A stretch of 64,000 nt of DNA from Rhizobium sp. NXC24 (GTDB taxonomy: Bacteria; Pseudomonadota; Alphaproteobacteria; Rhizobiales; Rhizobiaceae). The translations under genes were made by a program, and so were the position numbers. The stretch lies in contig NZ_CP024311.1 of assembly GCF_002944315.1 (NCBI RefSeq), positions 1,092,501-1,156,500 on the forward strand, in the 5' to 3' direction. Positions 32,223 to 41,075 of this stretch are shown one piece after another (positions within the stretch are counted from its first letter, which is position 1; each line of letters opens with the position of its first letter). The notes under the pieces were generated by a model. That model saw only the letters and a program-made list of their open reading frames with translations. It made no database searches and was not told where the DNA came from.

Positions 32223-33731
32223 TTACGTTCCGCAGAAAGTCTGCAGCACCCGCTCCGCCGGCTGCGGCGGTTCGGCATAGGGCGCGAAGGCCGGCTGGTC
32301 CTCATAGGGCTTTGCAAGCACCGTCAGCAGCGCTTCGAACAATGAAAAATCCTCATCCTCGACCGCGGCTTCGATCGCCTGTTCGATTCGATGGTTGCGT
32401 GGAATGAATGCCGGGTTCACGCTCCGCATCGCCCGTGCTCGCTCGGCCGGTGCTTGCGGATCGCGGCTCAACCGTTCGCGCCAGAGCGTCAGCCACGGCT
32501 TGGTAGCTTCCGGATCCTTGAAACCGGCGGCAAAGGCCGTTTCGTTGTCCGCGCTATCGGCCAGCGCGCCAAGTCGGCGGAACGTCAACGTGAAATCCGC
32601 TTCCTGCTGTTGCATCAGCGTTAGCAGCGCCTGGATCAGATCGAGATCGTCGTCTTCCTCGGCTGCAAGGCCGATCTTGGCGCGCATGCCGGCAAGCCAA
32701 GGGGCCTGGAAGCGTTCGCCGTAGGCTTTGAGCACTGCATTTGCCAGGTCGACCGCTGCGTCCAGCGACGGATCGATCAACGACAGTAGGGTTTCACCGA
32801 GCCGAGCGATATTCCATTGGCCGATCGCGGGCTGGTTGGCATAGGCATAACGGCCCTGGTGATCGATCGAAGAAAAGACCATTGCCGAATTATAACTGTC
32901 CATGAAGGCGCAGGGACCATAGTCGATCGTCTCGCCGGAGATGGTCATATTGTCGGTATTCATCACGCCATGGATGAAGCCGACATGCAGCCAGCGCGCG
33001 ATCAAGGCCGCCTGTCGTTCGGAAACGGCCTCCAATAGCGCCAGATAGCGATTTTCTCTGTCCTTGATCTCCGGATAATGTCGGTCGATGACATAATCGG
33101 CGAGGATACGCAGGCTGTCCGTATCGCCGCGGGCGGCGAAAAACTGGAATGTGCCGACACGGATATGGCTTGCCGCAACCCGGGTGAAAATCGCACCGGG
33201 CAGTACTTTCTCACGATAGACGCGCTCGCCGGTGGTAACCGCCGCCAGCGCCCGTGTCGTCGGAATGCCAAGGGCATGCATGGCTTCGCTGACGATATAT
33301 TCGCGCAAGACCGGCCCGACCGCTGCCCGGCCGTCACCACGCCGCGAAAAGAGCGTCGGTCCGGCGCCCTTGAGCTGGATATCGCGGCGTCTGCCGCTAC
33401 GATTGATGACTTCGCCAAGCAGGATTGCCCGGCCATCCCCGAGCTGCGGCACGAAGCCGCCGAACTGGTGGCCGGCATAGGCCATCGCAATCGGCTCGGA
33501 ACCCGGCAGGAGCTTATTCCCGGAAAAGATCGCCGCCCCATCCCGTTCCAGTACATCGGCGTCCAACCCGAGATCGCCGGCCAATGCCCTATTGAACTTG
33601 ACCAGCCGCGGCGCCGCCACCGGCGTCGGCGCCTGGTTCGCAAAAAACTGCGGCGGGAGACGCGCATAGCTATTGTCGAACGGTATCGGCCGCGCTTCGA
33701 GCACTGCATTGTCGTGAAGAGATGAGCTCAT
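32223..33731 (-). CDS. selO: SelO/YdiU-type protein adenylyltransferase
   Basis: 502-residue pseudokinase-fold enzyme that transfers AMP, not phosphate, to Ser, Thr or Tyr of target proteins; family members are linked to redox control. Typical segments are GGFVPQLGDGRAILLGE (91-107), the region PTTRALAAV, HGVMNTDN (254-261) and the metal-binding DYGP (270-273). Family length is about 480-520. The start at 33731 gives MSSSLHDNAVLEARPIPFDN; the extension to 33779 overlaps the parDE operator. It is divergent from parDE. Confidence 0.9.
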   Translation of the reverse strand: MSSSLHDNAVLEARPIPFDNSYARLPPQFFANQAPTPVAAPRLVKFNRALAGDLGLDADVLERDGAAIFSGNKLLPGSEPIAMAYAGHQFGGFVPQLGDGRAILLGEVINRSGRRRDIQLKGAGPTLFSRRGDGRAAVGPVLREYIVSEAMHALGIPTTRALAAVTTGERVYREKVLPGAIFTRVAASHIRVGTFQFFAARGDTDSLRILADYVIDRHYPEIKDRENRYLALLEAVSERQAALIARWLHVGFIHGVMNTDNMTISGETIDYGPCAFMDSYNSAMVFSSIDHQGRYAYANQPAIGQWNIARLGETLLSLIDPSLDAAVDLANAVLKAYGERFQAPWLAGMRAKIGLAAEEDDDLDLIQALLTLMQQQEADFTLTFRRLGALADSADNETAFAAGFKDPEATKPWLTLWRERLSRDPQAPAERARAMRSVNPAFIPRNHRIEQAIEAAVEDEDFSLFEALLTVLAKPYEDQPAFAPYAEPPQPAERVLQTFCGT

Positions 33732-33777
33732 GCATCTAAGGTAGGGCTGGGGAGGGTACGGTGCAAGGCGCTTGCCC

Positions 33778-33800
33778 AAAGTAGGAGATTATCCTACTTT
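33778..33800. promoter_or_regulatory. ParD autoregulatory operator
   Basis: AAAGTAGGA (33778-33786) and TCCTACTTT (33792-33800), perfect 9-base arms with a 5-base spacer, ending 26 bases before parD ATG. ParD family antitoxins bind such sites upstream of their own operon. Confidence 0.65.
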
Positions 33801-33826
33801 ATCCCACTGAACGTGAGGAGTTCGCT

Positions 33827-34087
33827 ATGAACGAGAAATTGAGCATCTCGCTTCCCAGTGAGATGGTTGCCGCCATAAAAAGCCGTGTCGACGCCGGAGT
33901 TTACGCCTCAACGAGCGAGGTGCTGCGTGCTGCTGTTCGGGTGTGGTTGCGGGAAGAGGAGGAATATCAACAACGGATCGCGGCGATCCGCCACAGGGTC
34001 GAGGCATCCTTGGATGATCCGAGATCGAATTTGAGTGGACACGAAGTCAAGCAGCGTCTTGATGCCTTTTTTGACAAACGCCGCTAA
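33827..34087 (+). CDS. parD: ParD-family antitoxin
   Basis: 86-residue antitoxin. The N-terminal ribbon-helix-helix (MNEKLSISLPSEMVAAIKSR and VYASTSEVLRAAVRVWL) is a DNA-binding dimer unit, and the charged C-terminal helix binds the toxin. GTGAGGAG lies eight to ten bases upstream. It is followed after three bases by parE. Expected to repress its own promoter through the nearby palindrome. Confidence 0.88.
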   Translation: MNEKLSISLPSEMVAAIKSRVDAGVYASTSEVLRAAVRVWLREEEEYQQRIAAIRHRVEASLDDPRSNLSGHEVKQRLDAFFDKRR

Positions 34088-34090
34088 CCT

Positions 34091-34405
34091 ATGGAGCGAT
34101 TTACGGTCGAATACCGTCCGGAAGCTGTTGAAAACCTTCTCGACATCGCCGCTTACGTGTTGGAGCAAAGCCAGAATATCAAGACGAGCGAAGGATACCT
34201 CAATCGCATCTACAGGCGCTGCGAAAAGATTGGCGATGCTCCCTTCGGCGGGGTCGCGCGAGACGATCTGGGACCTGGCATTCGCATGGCCGTTTTTGAA
34301 CGAAGCGTCGTGATTCTCTATATCGCCGAGGGCGATCGAGTGCGTATCACGAACATAATTGCCGGTGGGCAGGACTACGAAACTCTGTTGCGATCACAAC
34401 AGTAG
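34091..34405 (+). CDS. parE: ParE-family toxin
   Basis: 104-residue toxin of the RelE/ParE superfamily; ParE proteins inhibit DNA gyrase. Motifs are VEYRPEAVENLLDIAAYVLE (the N-terminal helices), GVARDDLGPGIRM and FERSVVILYIAEGDRVRITN, with the C-terminal basic residues. It begins four bases after the antitoxin stop and is probably in the same transcript. The target is inferred from the family. Confidence 0.85.
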   Translation: MERFTVEYRPEAVENLLDIAAYVLEQSQNIKTSEGYLNRIYRRCEKIGDAPFGGVARDDLGPGIRMAVFERSVVILYIAEGDRVRITNIIAGGQDYETLLRSQQ

Positions 34406-34452
34406 ATTCGCGATTTTGCAGTCTCGCCACGCTGCTTCTTTTCTCCGTCACC

Positions 34453-35409
34453 TCAAGCGCTCGCTGCCGTTCGCGGCAGGCAGGCTTCGCAGATTGCCGC
34501 AACGTGGCGATGGTCGGTACCGCAGCAGCCGCCGAGCACACGCAACTGCGGCATGCGGCGGGTAAGCTGCCGATAGCGACGGCCGAGATCGGCAGGGTCG
34601 CCGTCATCCAGCGTCTCGCTCTCGTCGAGTTCGGCATGGCTCATCATCGAGGCGTTGGCGCGTAGCCCCCAGATGCGTTTGACCCAAGCGCTATCCTCGT
34701 CAAGCGTGTTTTCAAAATGGCTCGGATGGGCGCAATTGATCATGTAGTAGGCGGGTGCGCAGCCGGTTGCAGCATCGGTACTTTCGATCGCTTCCTGTAT
34801 CGTTCTTCCGGTCGCAAGCCTGCCGTCAGTCTCGACCGTGAACGAGATAGCGCATGGCATGCCTTGCGCCTCGGCGGCGCGAGCAATACCGATCGCCTCA
34901 TTGATGGTATTGATCGTGAGTGCGGTCACCATGTCGGCCTCGGTGCCGGCGAAGCTCGCGATCTGCGGCGTGTGATAATCCTCGGCTTCCGCCGCATTCA
35001 TCCTGCCCGCCTTGTAGCCGTCGCCGCGAGGGCCGATGTTTCCGCTAATAGTGATTGGGGCCGCAGGACGCTCATACTCCGCACGCAGCTCGCAAAGCAG
35101 CGTCACCGCATCCTCATTCACCGCTTTCAACGCTTGGGCATCATAGCCGAGCTTCTCGCCCCAATCGGCGTTGGCCCGCCATGTGGCGGTTTCAAGCACG
35201 AAGCCGGTGCCGCGACGACTGGCGATGTCGAGATAGCGTCGATAGTAATCCTTGATTTTCTCCCGTCCCTCCGGTGTTGCCAGAAGGACAAAGGAAGCGA
35301 ATTGCGGCAGCTCGACGCCCTCATGAAAGATCAACACCGTTTCCATGCCACCATCTGTCAGGAATATACCGCCTTTCTGTTGCGGCAGATCGTTTCGATA
35401 TTTGGCCAT
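34453..35409 (-). CDS. homocysteine S-methyltransferase family protein
   Basis: 318-residue TIM-barrel enzyme of the Hcy S-methyltransferase (Pfam S-methyl_trans) family. The Zn-binding cysteines are Cys226 (MINCAHPSH) and the pair Cys295-Cys296 in GGCCGTDHRH. Methyl donors in the family are S-methylmethionine or SAM in small members and betaine in others. It stands alone with no metH or metF neighbour. ATG 35409 has GGAGAT upstream; the in-frame extension to 35451 is poor. The exact donor is not readable. Confidence 0.87.
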   Translation of the reverse strand: MAKYRNDLPQQKGGIFLTDGGMETVLIFHEGVELPQFASFVLLATPEGREKIKDYYRRYLDIASRRGTGFVLETATWRANADWGEKLGYDAQALKAVNEDAVTLLCELRAEYERPAAPITISGNIGPRGDGYKAGRMNAAEAEDYHTPQIASFAGTEADMVTALTINTINEAIGIARAAEAQGMPCAISFTVETDGRLATGRTIQEAIESTDAATGCAPAYYMINCAHPSHFENTLDEDSAWVKRIWGLRANASMMSHAELDESETLDDGDPADLGRRYRQLTRRMPQLRVLGGCCGTDHRHVAAICEACLPRTAASA

Positions 35410-35606
35410 TGTGATCTCCACCCGTTGATATCCCCAGCCGTTCGTTGGCATCGCAGTGGTGGCGATTTTCTCTTATCGCCGTCTGCTAAAATAGGCGATT
35501 TGCGGTATACTATCGACGCGAGCAAGCATTTCATTTTCTATTCAATGGCTTACGGCCTCGGCCCCGCATTGATCCGGAGGCGCGGCGCGGCGTTTGTGCA
35601 ACAATA

Positions 35607-35623
35607 CTGTACCGTCGGTACAG
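35607..35623. promoter_or_regulatory. TetR-type operator overlapping the ribosome-binding site
   Basis: CTGTACCG-T-CGGTACAG is a perfect 17-base palindrome whose right end overlaps the AGGAGG of the TetR gene (ATG 35633). It is the likely autoregulatory site. Binding there would block both transcription and ribosome loading. Confidence 0.7.
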
Positions 35624-35632
35624 GAGGGGATC

Positions 35633-36250
35633 ATGCGAAAGGGTGAGGAAACGCGCAGCCGGCTGCTGGAGGTTGCCGAAGCCGCGGTGCTGGCGAAGGG
35701 TTTCGGCGGCACCTCCATCGATGAATTGATCGCCGAAACCGGCATTACCAAGAGCGGCTTCTTCTATCACTTCCGCGACAAGAACGAACTCGCTAAGGCC
35801 CTTATCCAGCGCTACATCGAAAACGACAACCGGATTTACGACGAGATTTTCGGGCGTGCCCGTGAGCTGATGGACGATCCACTGCAATCTTTCCTGCTTG
35901 GCCTGAAATTGCTGTCGGAATTGTTGTCCGATCTGCCGAATGGTCATCCAGGATGCCTGGTGGCAGGCTTCTGCTACTACGAACGGCTATTTGATCGCGA
36001 GGTTCAGGAGATCAACCGCGAGGCGGCCCTGACATGGCGGCGGCGATTTCGCCGCATGTTCGAGGAGATCATGGTGGTCTACGAGCCCCGCGAGCCGCTG
36101 GATGTCGATCAACTCGCCGATATGGTGTCGACCGTGCTCGAAGGCGGCATCGTGCTATCCAAGGCGTTGAAAGAACCGAACAGCCTGGCGGATCAGATCC
36201 TGGTCTTCCGCAGCTTCATCAAGATGCTGTTCCGGCCGCGTTTCAGCTAG
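35633..36250 (+). CDS. TetR-family transcriptional regulator
   Basis: 205-residue repressor. The N-terminal helix-turn-helix spans about residues 12-52 (RSRLLEVAEAAVLAKGFGGT, SIDELIAETGITKSGFFYHF), followed by ligand-binding helices including GHPGCLVAGFCYYERLF. The ligand is unknown. ATG 35633 has AGGAGGGG upstream, inside a palindrome, so it is probably autoregulated. It is divergent from the homocysteine methyltransferase gene with a 223-base gap, and its stop overlaps that of the DUF1697 gene. Regulation of the methyltransferase is possible but not shown. Confidence 0.85.
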   Translation: MRKGEETRSRLLEVAEAAVLAKGFGGTSIDELIAETGITKSGFFYHFRDKNELAKALIQRYIENDNRIYDEIFGRARELMDDPLQSFLLGLKLLSELLSDLPNGHPGCLVAGFCYYERLFDREVQEINREAALTWRRRFRRMFEEIMVVYEPREPLDVDQLADMVSTVLEGGIVLSKALKEPNSLADQILVFRSFIKMLFRPRFS

Positions 36251-36765
36251 CCCTCCATCTCCCGCGCCATCTCCGCCAGTTTCCTCACCGTATTGAGGTT
36301 CCGCGACGTGCCCGCCTTCAGCGCCGGCAACTTCAGTTTCGAGCGACCGGAGCCATCGGGATAGTGGACATAGATTTCCCTGCCGGCGATATGCACTTCT
36401 TCGCCGTCGGGTGCCACCAGCTTGTCCAGGGCATCGTCAGGTGCGGGTTCCGGAAGGAAGTTGACGAGCAGGTAGTTCGGTTTGGCGTGCGGAAAGGGTG
36501 AGCCTTCCGCTGCCGCCTCCAATTCCCGGCGGCTGCGCAGCAGCACGCCCGGCGATTTGCCCATTTTGAGCGCCAGTGCCTTTTCCAGATCCTTCTGTAC
36601 GGTCGCCTCGGCCTTGTCAGAACGGAAAAGCACATTGCCGCTCTGGATATAGGTCTTCACGTCGGTAAAGCCGGTCTCTTCGCAGAGCGCTTTCAAATCC
36701 GCCATCGGCAGAGCGCCGGTGCCGCCGACATTGACGGCACGCAACAGGGCGACATAGACCGGCAT
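36247..36765 (-). CDS. DUF1697 family protein
   Basis: 172-residue protein of a widespread uncharacterised family. Typical pieces are the N-terminal MPVYVALLRAVNVGGTG, FTDVKTYIQSGNVLFRS, and NYLLVNFLPEPAP. ATG 36765 has GGGAGGAG just upstream; the extension to 36879 overlaps ptrB and is not protein-like. Its start lies 19 bases downstream of the ptrB stop on the same strand, so it may be transcribed with ptrB. Function not known. Confidence 0.82.
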   Translation of the reverse strand: MPVYVALLRAVNVGGTGALPMADLKALCEETGFTDVKTYIQSGNVLFRSDKAEATVQKDLEKALALKMGKSPGVLLRSRRELEAAAEGSPFPHAKPNYLLVNFLPEPAPDDALDKLVAPDGEEVHIAGREIYVHYPDGSGRSKLKLPALKAGTSRNLNTVRKLAEMAREMEG

Positions 36766-36784
36766 GGGCTCCTCCCGAGATTTG

Positions 36785-38878
36785 CTAGATCTTCCCGGCG
36801 ACCTTGATGGCGAAGCCGTATTCGAAGGCGATCTCTTCCAGGCGCTGGAAACGGCCCGAAGCGCCGCCATGGCCGGCATCCATGTTTGTCTTCAAGAGGA
36901 TCGGCGCGTCTCCGGTGGTCTTTTCACGCAGCTTGGCCACCCATTTCGCCGGTTCCCAATAGGTGACGCGCGGATCGGTCAGGCCGCCGAGCGCCAGAAT
37001 TGGCGGGTAAGGCTTCTCACCGACATTGTCATAGGGGCTGTAGGCTGCGATCTGCTCGTATTCTTCCTTGCTGTCGATCGGATTGCCCCATTCCGGCCAT
37101 TCCGGCGGCGTCAGCGGCAGCGTGTCGTCCAGCATGGTGTTGAGCACGTCGACGAAGGGTACGGCAGCGATGATGCCGGCGAATTTCTCCGGCGCCATGT
37201 TGGCGATGGCGCCCATCAGCATGCCGCCGGCCGAGCCGCCCTCGGCGATGATCTTCGCGTAGGAGGTGAACTTCTGCTCATTCAAATAGTCGGCCGCAGC
37301 AATGAAGTCCTCGAAGGTATTGGTCTTCTTGTCCATCTTGCCGTCTTCGTACCAGGCGAAGCCCTTGTCCTTGCCGCCACGGATATGGGCGATGGCATAG
37401 ACGAAGCCACGGTCGGCAAGCGACAGGCAATTGGTGTTGAAGCCGGCGGGGATGGTGATGCCGTAGGCGCCATAGCCGTAAAGGAGGCAGGGCGCGGATC
37501 CGTCGAGCGGCGTATCCTTACGATAGAGCAGGGTCACCGGCACCCGTTCGCCGTCCCAGGCAGGGGCGAAGACGCGACGCGTGACGTAGTCGTCCGGATT
37601 GTGGCCTGAGGGAACCTCCTGTGTCTTCAGCAAAGTGCGCTCGCGCGTCACCATGTTGTAGTCATAAAGCTGGCTCGGCGTCGTCATCGAGGAGTAGGAG
37701 AAACGGATGACGTCGGTGTCGTATTCGGCGGCGCCCTGCAGGCCGAGCGAATAGGCCTCCTCGTCGAAGGCAATGGCATGTTCTTCGCCGCTGCGCCGGT
37801 CACGGACGATGATCCGCGGCAGGCCGTCCTTGCGCTCCAGCCAGATGAGATGGCGGGCATAGGCCATGTGATTGAGGATCAGCGTGCCCGGCTTATGAGC
37901 CACGACATCGCGCCAGTTTTCCTTGGCCGGTTTGTCGACCGGCGTTTCCATGATCTTGAAATCCTTGGCATCGCCGTCATTGGTGAGGATGTAGAAGACA
38001 TCGCCGCCTTCCGCCATTTCATACTCGATGCCGGTGTCGCGCGCGGCCACCAGTCTCGGTTCGGCCGTCAGATCGGAGGTCGGGATGATGCGGTATTCGC
38101 TGGTCTCGTGATCGTGGATGTCGATGAAGACGTAGTCATCCAGCAATGAGCCGCCGACGCCCATGAAGAAGCCGGAATCCTCCTCTTCATAAACCAGCCG
38201 GTCGTCCGATTGCGGTGTGCCGACAATGTGGTGGAAGATCTTTGAGGGACGATGGTTCTCGTCCTGCAGCGTATAGAAGAAGCTCTTGCCGTCAGGCGCC
38301 CAGACACCGCCGCCGCCGGTGTTTTCGATCACGTCGGCAAGGTCTTCGCCGGTTTCCAGATTGCGGACCTTCAGCGTGAAATATTCCGAGCCCTTGTCGT
38401 CATAGCCCCAGATGCCATGGCTGTGATCCGTGGAATGATCGATGCCGGAGAGGCGGAAATAGGACTTTCCTTCGTTTTCCTTGTCACCGTTGAGGAGCAG
38501 CTTGCGCTCGCCGCCATTGCGCGCCTCGCGGAAATAGTGCGGCTGTTCGCCGCCGGTGACGTAGAGCGTGCCATAGGCATAAGGCCCGTCCTTGACCGGC
38601 ACGGAGCTGTCATCCTCCTTGATACGGCCCTTCATTTCGGCAAACAACGCCTTCTGCAGCTCTTTCGTATCCGCCATGGCGGCGTTCATATAGGCGTTCT
38701 CAGCCTCCAGATGCGCGCGGATTTCCGGATCGAGGATAGACGTGTCCTTGAACATCGCCTGCCAATTGTCGGCGCGCAGCCAGGCGTAATCGTCGCTGCG
38801 GCTGATGCCGTGGCGCGTGTCCGTGACCGGTTTTTTCGCAGCGGCGGGCGGGGTGGGGAGGCTCTTGAATGAAGACAC
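36785..38878 (-). CDS. ptrB: oligopeptidase B (S9A serine peptidase)
   Basis: 697-residue cytoplasmic prolyl-oligopeptidase-family enzyme that cuts short peptides after Arg or Lys. The beta-propeller covers about residues 70-410. The catalytic domain has GGSAGGML (nucleophile), and His670 in DAGHGGASGR; GYGAYG and IRGGKDKG are signature pieces. Length is normal. In the same direction as DUF1697. Acidic substrate-pocket residues are consistent with basic-residue specificity. It is divergent from the DUF930 gene, separated by a gap with a long hairpin. Confidence 0.92.
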   Translation of the reverse strand: MSSFKSLPTPPAAAKKPVTDTRHGISRSDDYAWLRADNWQAMFKDTSILDPEIRAHLEAENAYMNAAMADTKELQKALFAEMKGRIKEDDSSVPVKDGPYAYGTLYVTGGEQPHYFREARNGGERKLLLNGDKENEGKSYFRLSGIDHSTDHSHGIWGYDDKGSEYFTLKVRNLETGEDLADVIENTGGGGVWAPDGKSFFYTLQDENHRPSKIFHHIVGTPQSDDRLVYEEEDSGFFMGVGGSLLDDYVFIDIHDHETSEYRIIPTSDLTAEPRLVAARDTGIEYEMAEGGDVFYILTNDGDAKDFKIMETPVDKPAKENWRDVVAHKPGTLILNHMAYARHLIWLERKDGLPRIIVRDRRSGEEHAIAFDEEAYSLGLQGAAEYDTDVIRFSYSSMTTPSQLYDYNMVTRERTLLKTQEVPSGHNPDDYVTRRVFAPAWDGERVPVTLLYRKDTPLDGSAPCLLYGYGAYGITIPAGFNTNCLSLADRGFVYAIAHIRGGKDKGFAWYEDGKMDKKTNTFEDFIAAADYLNEQKFTSYAKIIAEGGSAGGMLMGAIANMAPEKFAGIIAAVPFVDVLNTMLDDTLPLTPPEWPEWGNPIDSKEEYEQIAAYSPYDNVGEKPYPPILALGGLTDPRVTYWEPAKWVAKLREKTTGDAPILLKTNMDAGHGGASGRFQRLEEIAFEYGFAIKVAGKI

Positions 38879-38935
38879 GGGCAGGCTTTCTCCGGGATCA
38901 ATGTCGGATATGAGGTGAGGAAGAGATAGAGGGCG

Positions 38936-38982
38936 CTTGCGTGAGGTTCAAGCGGCATTTGCCTGCTTAAGCCTCACGTAAG
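38936..38982. other. long imperfect hairpin between ptrB and the DUF930 gene
   Basis: 38936-38955 folds onto 38963-38982: about 20 pairs including CGTGAGG with CCTCACG and AAGC with GCTT, a few wobbles and one mismatch, loop near GGCATTTGCC. No T-run follows. It could be a dispersed repeat, a protein-binding site or a structured RNA. Confidence 0.4.
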
Positions 38983-39160
38983 GGGATGATAACAGGCTTT
39001 AAATCTAGCTGACGGCGGCAAAAGAACTCGTTCAGAGCTGCCTTGATGTGACCACATTCTTTAACGAAGTCCGCTTATGTTGCGTCGATAATAAGGCGGC
39101 TTGAACCGCCTGGTCGAAGAGACGCTTCCCAGCCCGCAGTCAAGCAAGGGATCGGTCTTC

Positions 39161-39550
39161 ATGCTGAAATTCATCGCCATTCTCATGCCGTTGGCCGCCA
39201 TTGCGACGTCCGCTTTTGCCGTGGACGCGACCATGAAGAAGGAACTGGAGAAGCTCGATCCCTCCGAGCGGATGGAGCAGACCTGCGATGCTGAGGCCAT
39301 GAAACGGATCGGCACCGAGCAGACCGGCTTCAAGCCCGACAAGGTCATCGCCTACACCTTCAGCGACCCTGCTATGGCCCCGGACTCGATGAATGCTCCC
39401 GGCGCGGTCTTTCGCAGCAAGGGGGATTGGTATCATCTCTCCTATCAGTGCACGACCGGCCCGCAGCATATTCATGTTCGGGATATGAACTACGCAATCG
39501 GCGAGAAGGTGCCGCGCGATAGCTGGCAAAAATATTATCTCTACGATTGA
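39161..39550 (+). CDS. DUF930 family secreted protein
   Basis: 129 residues with a Sec signal peptide (cut near ATSAFA, residue 20). The mature part has the DUF930 pattern: LEKLDPSERMEQTCDAEAMK, KPDKVIAYTFSDP, GAVFRSKGDWYHLSYQC and AIGEKVPRDSW. Two conserved cysteines (about 42 and 96) may form a disulfide. The family is periplasmic and uncharacterised. ATG 39161 was chosen as the start of the signal peptide. Confidence 0.8.
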   Translation: MLKFIAILMPLAAIATSAFAVDATMKKELEKLDPSERMEQTCDAEAMKRIGTEQTGFKPDKVIAYTFSDPAMAPDSMNAPGAVFRSKGDWYHLSYQCTTGPQHIHVRDMNYAIGEKVPRDSWQKYYLYD

Positions 39551-39555
39551 TGCCT

Positions 39556-39888
39556 TCAGCGCCGTCTTTGGCGCTCTAGCCGGTAGAGTTCGGAGAGAAC
39601 ATGCTCCTGCACATCGGCATCCTGATGACAGACGGCGTCCGTCAGATCGCGTAGCGTTCCTCTCAGCGCATGAAGCTGATCTACCAGATCCATGACCAGA
39701 TCGACTCCAGGCTCGTTGACGCCCATCGCGTTGATGAGGTCGAGGATCAACTGCCCGCGCGCCAGGTCGGCTTCGCGGAAATGCCGGCCTTCCCCGGTCG
39801 TTTCGGGAATGAGCCAGCCCTGTTCGATCCAAACGTCCAGCACCGCATTGTCGATCTCGAGGCGCAAACGAAACTCGCTCTCGTTCAT
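39556..39888 (-). CDS. cbpM: CbpM-type modulator of a DnaJ homolog
   Basis: 110-residue MerR-like helical protein. The N-terminal part contains a winged-helix-like region (IDNAVLDVWIEQGWLIPE), and a coiled helical C-terminus follows (LVMDLVDQLHALRGTLRDL). In Enterobacteria CbpM binds and inhibits CbpA, a DnaJ co-chaperone. Here it lies directly downstream of the DnaJ-family gene with a gap of three bases, so the same pair is likely. The activity is inferred from context and resemblance. Confidence 0.78.
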   Translation of the reverse strand: MNESEFRLRLEIDNAVLDVWIEQGWLIPETTGEGRHFREADLARGQLILDLINAMGVNEPGVDLVMDLVDQLHALRGTLRDLTDAVCHQDADVQEHVLSELYRLERQRRR

Positions 39889-39891
39889 GGC

Positions 39892-40803
39892 TCAGCCTCC
39901 CATGGTCTTTCTGGGATCATGCGTCTTGCCGGCCTGCCATTCGGAAACAAAGGCCGCAAGGTCCGCATCCGGCGCATCCGGCAGGACGATCTTCAACGAA
40001 ACATAGGCGTCGCCGTTTTCCTTGCCAGGCACCGGCGCACCTTTGCCTTTCAGCCGCAGAACCTTGCCCGTGTTGGAGTTCGGCTGAAGGGTCACCGTGA
40101 CCGGCCCGGAAGGCGTGGGCACACGGATTTTGCCGCCAAGCACCGCCTCCGCAAGCGAAATCGGCAATTCAAGTCTGATATCGTTGCCGTCGCGAACGAA
40201 GAAACGATGCGGGCGTACATGCACCTCGATCAGCGCATCCCCGGAGGCGCCGCCGCCAAAACCGGGATCGCCCTTGCCGCGCAGGCGCAGTGTCTGCCCG
40301 TCGCGGGTTCCCGGCGGTATCTGCACGTCGAGCGCCGGTCCGTCCGGCAGGCTGATCTGCTTTTTCGCGCCGTTGATGGCGTCGAGAAAGTCGACCTCCA
40401 TGGAGTAGTGGCGATCCTGACCTTGCATTCCCGATTGGCCTCGGCTGCGACGTGAGAAGAAACTGGAAAGTATATCGTCGGCATCGCCGAAATCGGCGAA
40501 ACCACCCGTGTTGCGATAGGGGCCGCGCTGGCCCTCGCTCGTCGCGTAATCGCGATAATAGCTACGTGGCGGCTGCTCCGCGCCGGTATTGTCGATCTCG
40601 CCGCGGTCAAAGCGCGCGCGCTTGTCCTCGTCGCCGAGGATGCCGTAAGCCGCGGAGACTTCCTTGAATTTATCCTCGGCTTGCTTATCGCCGGGGTTCA
40701 GATCGGGATGTAGCTTTTTCGCAAGCTTGCGATAGGCGCTTTGAATGTCTTTTTGCGGGGCGTCCCGTTTTACGCCCAGAATATCATAGGGATCACGGCT
40801 CAT
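39892..40803 (-). CDS. cbpA: CbpA-like DnaJ-family co-chaperone
   Basis: 303-residue J-domain protein. The J domain is at the N-terminus with HPD at 32-34. It is followed by a Gly/Phe and Arg region (residues about 75-120) and the C-terminal substrate-binding domains (DVQIPPGTRDGQTLRLRGKG, LRLKGKGAPVPG); the cysteine zinc-finger of DnaJ is absent, as in CbpA. It would stimulate DnaK ATPase on folding clients. ATG 40803 gives MSRDPYDILGV. Upstream of cbpM on the same strand and probably one operon. Confidence 0.88.
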   Translation of the reverse strand: MSRDPYDILGVKRDAPQKDIQSAYRKLAKKLHPDLNPGDKQAEDKFKEVSAAYGILGDEDKRARFDRGEIDNTGAEQPPRSYYRDYATSEGQRGPYRNTGGFADFGDADDILSSFFSRRSRGQSGMQGQDRHYSMEVDFLDAINGAKKQISLPDGPALDVQIPPGTRDGQTLRLRGKGDPGFGGGASGDALIEVHVRPHRFFVRDGNDIRLELPISLAEAVLGGKIRVPTPSGPVTVTLQPNSNTGKVLRLKGKGAPVPGKENGDAYVSLKIVLPDAPDADLAAFVSEWQAGKTHDPRKTMGG

Positions 40804-41075
40804 GGATGTTTCCCTTTGGGAGCATAGGAAAAGACGCAGATAGTGATCGGCAGGCGTGGTATCAATCGTATCATAAATGATAGCGCCTCTAGCCGCGACC
40901 CGGCAGAATGAACCATTGGCGCATTTGTGATGGGGAACAGGCGGCTTTGCGGGCAAGCCGCCATATTTCCGTCGCCTTGCCGGACGATGGCGGGCGCAGC
41001 GGCAAAGGAGTCTATGGCAATTATGCGCCTTTTCCGACAGACTTCATTTCATTCGATCCAACCGGTGGCTGCCTG

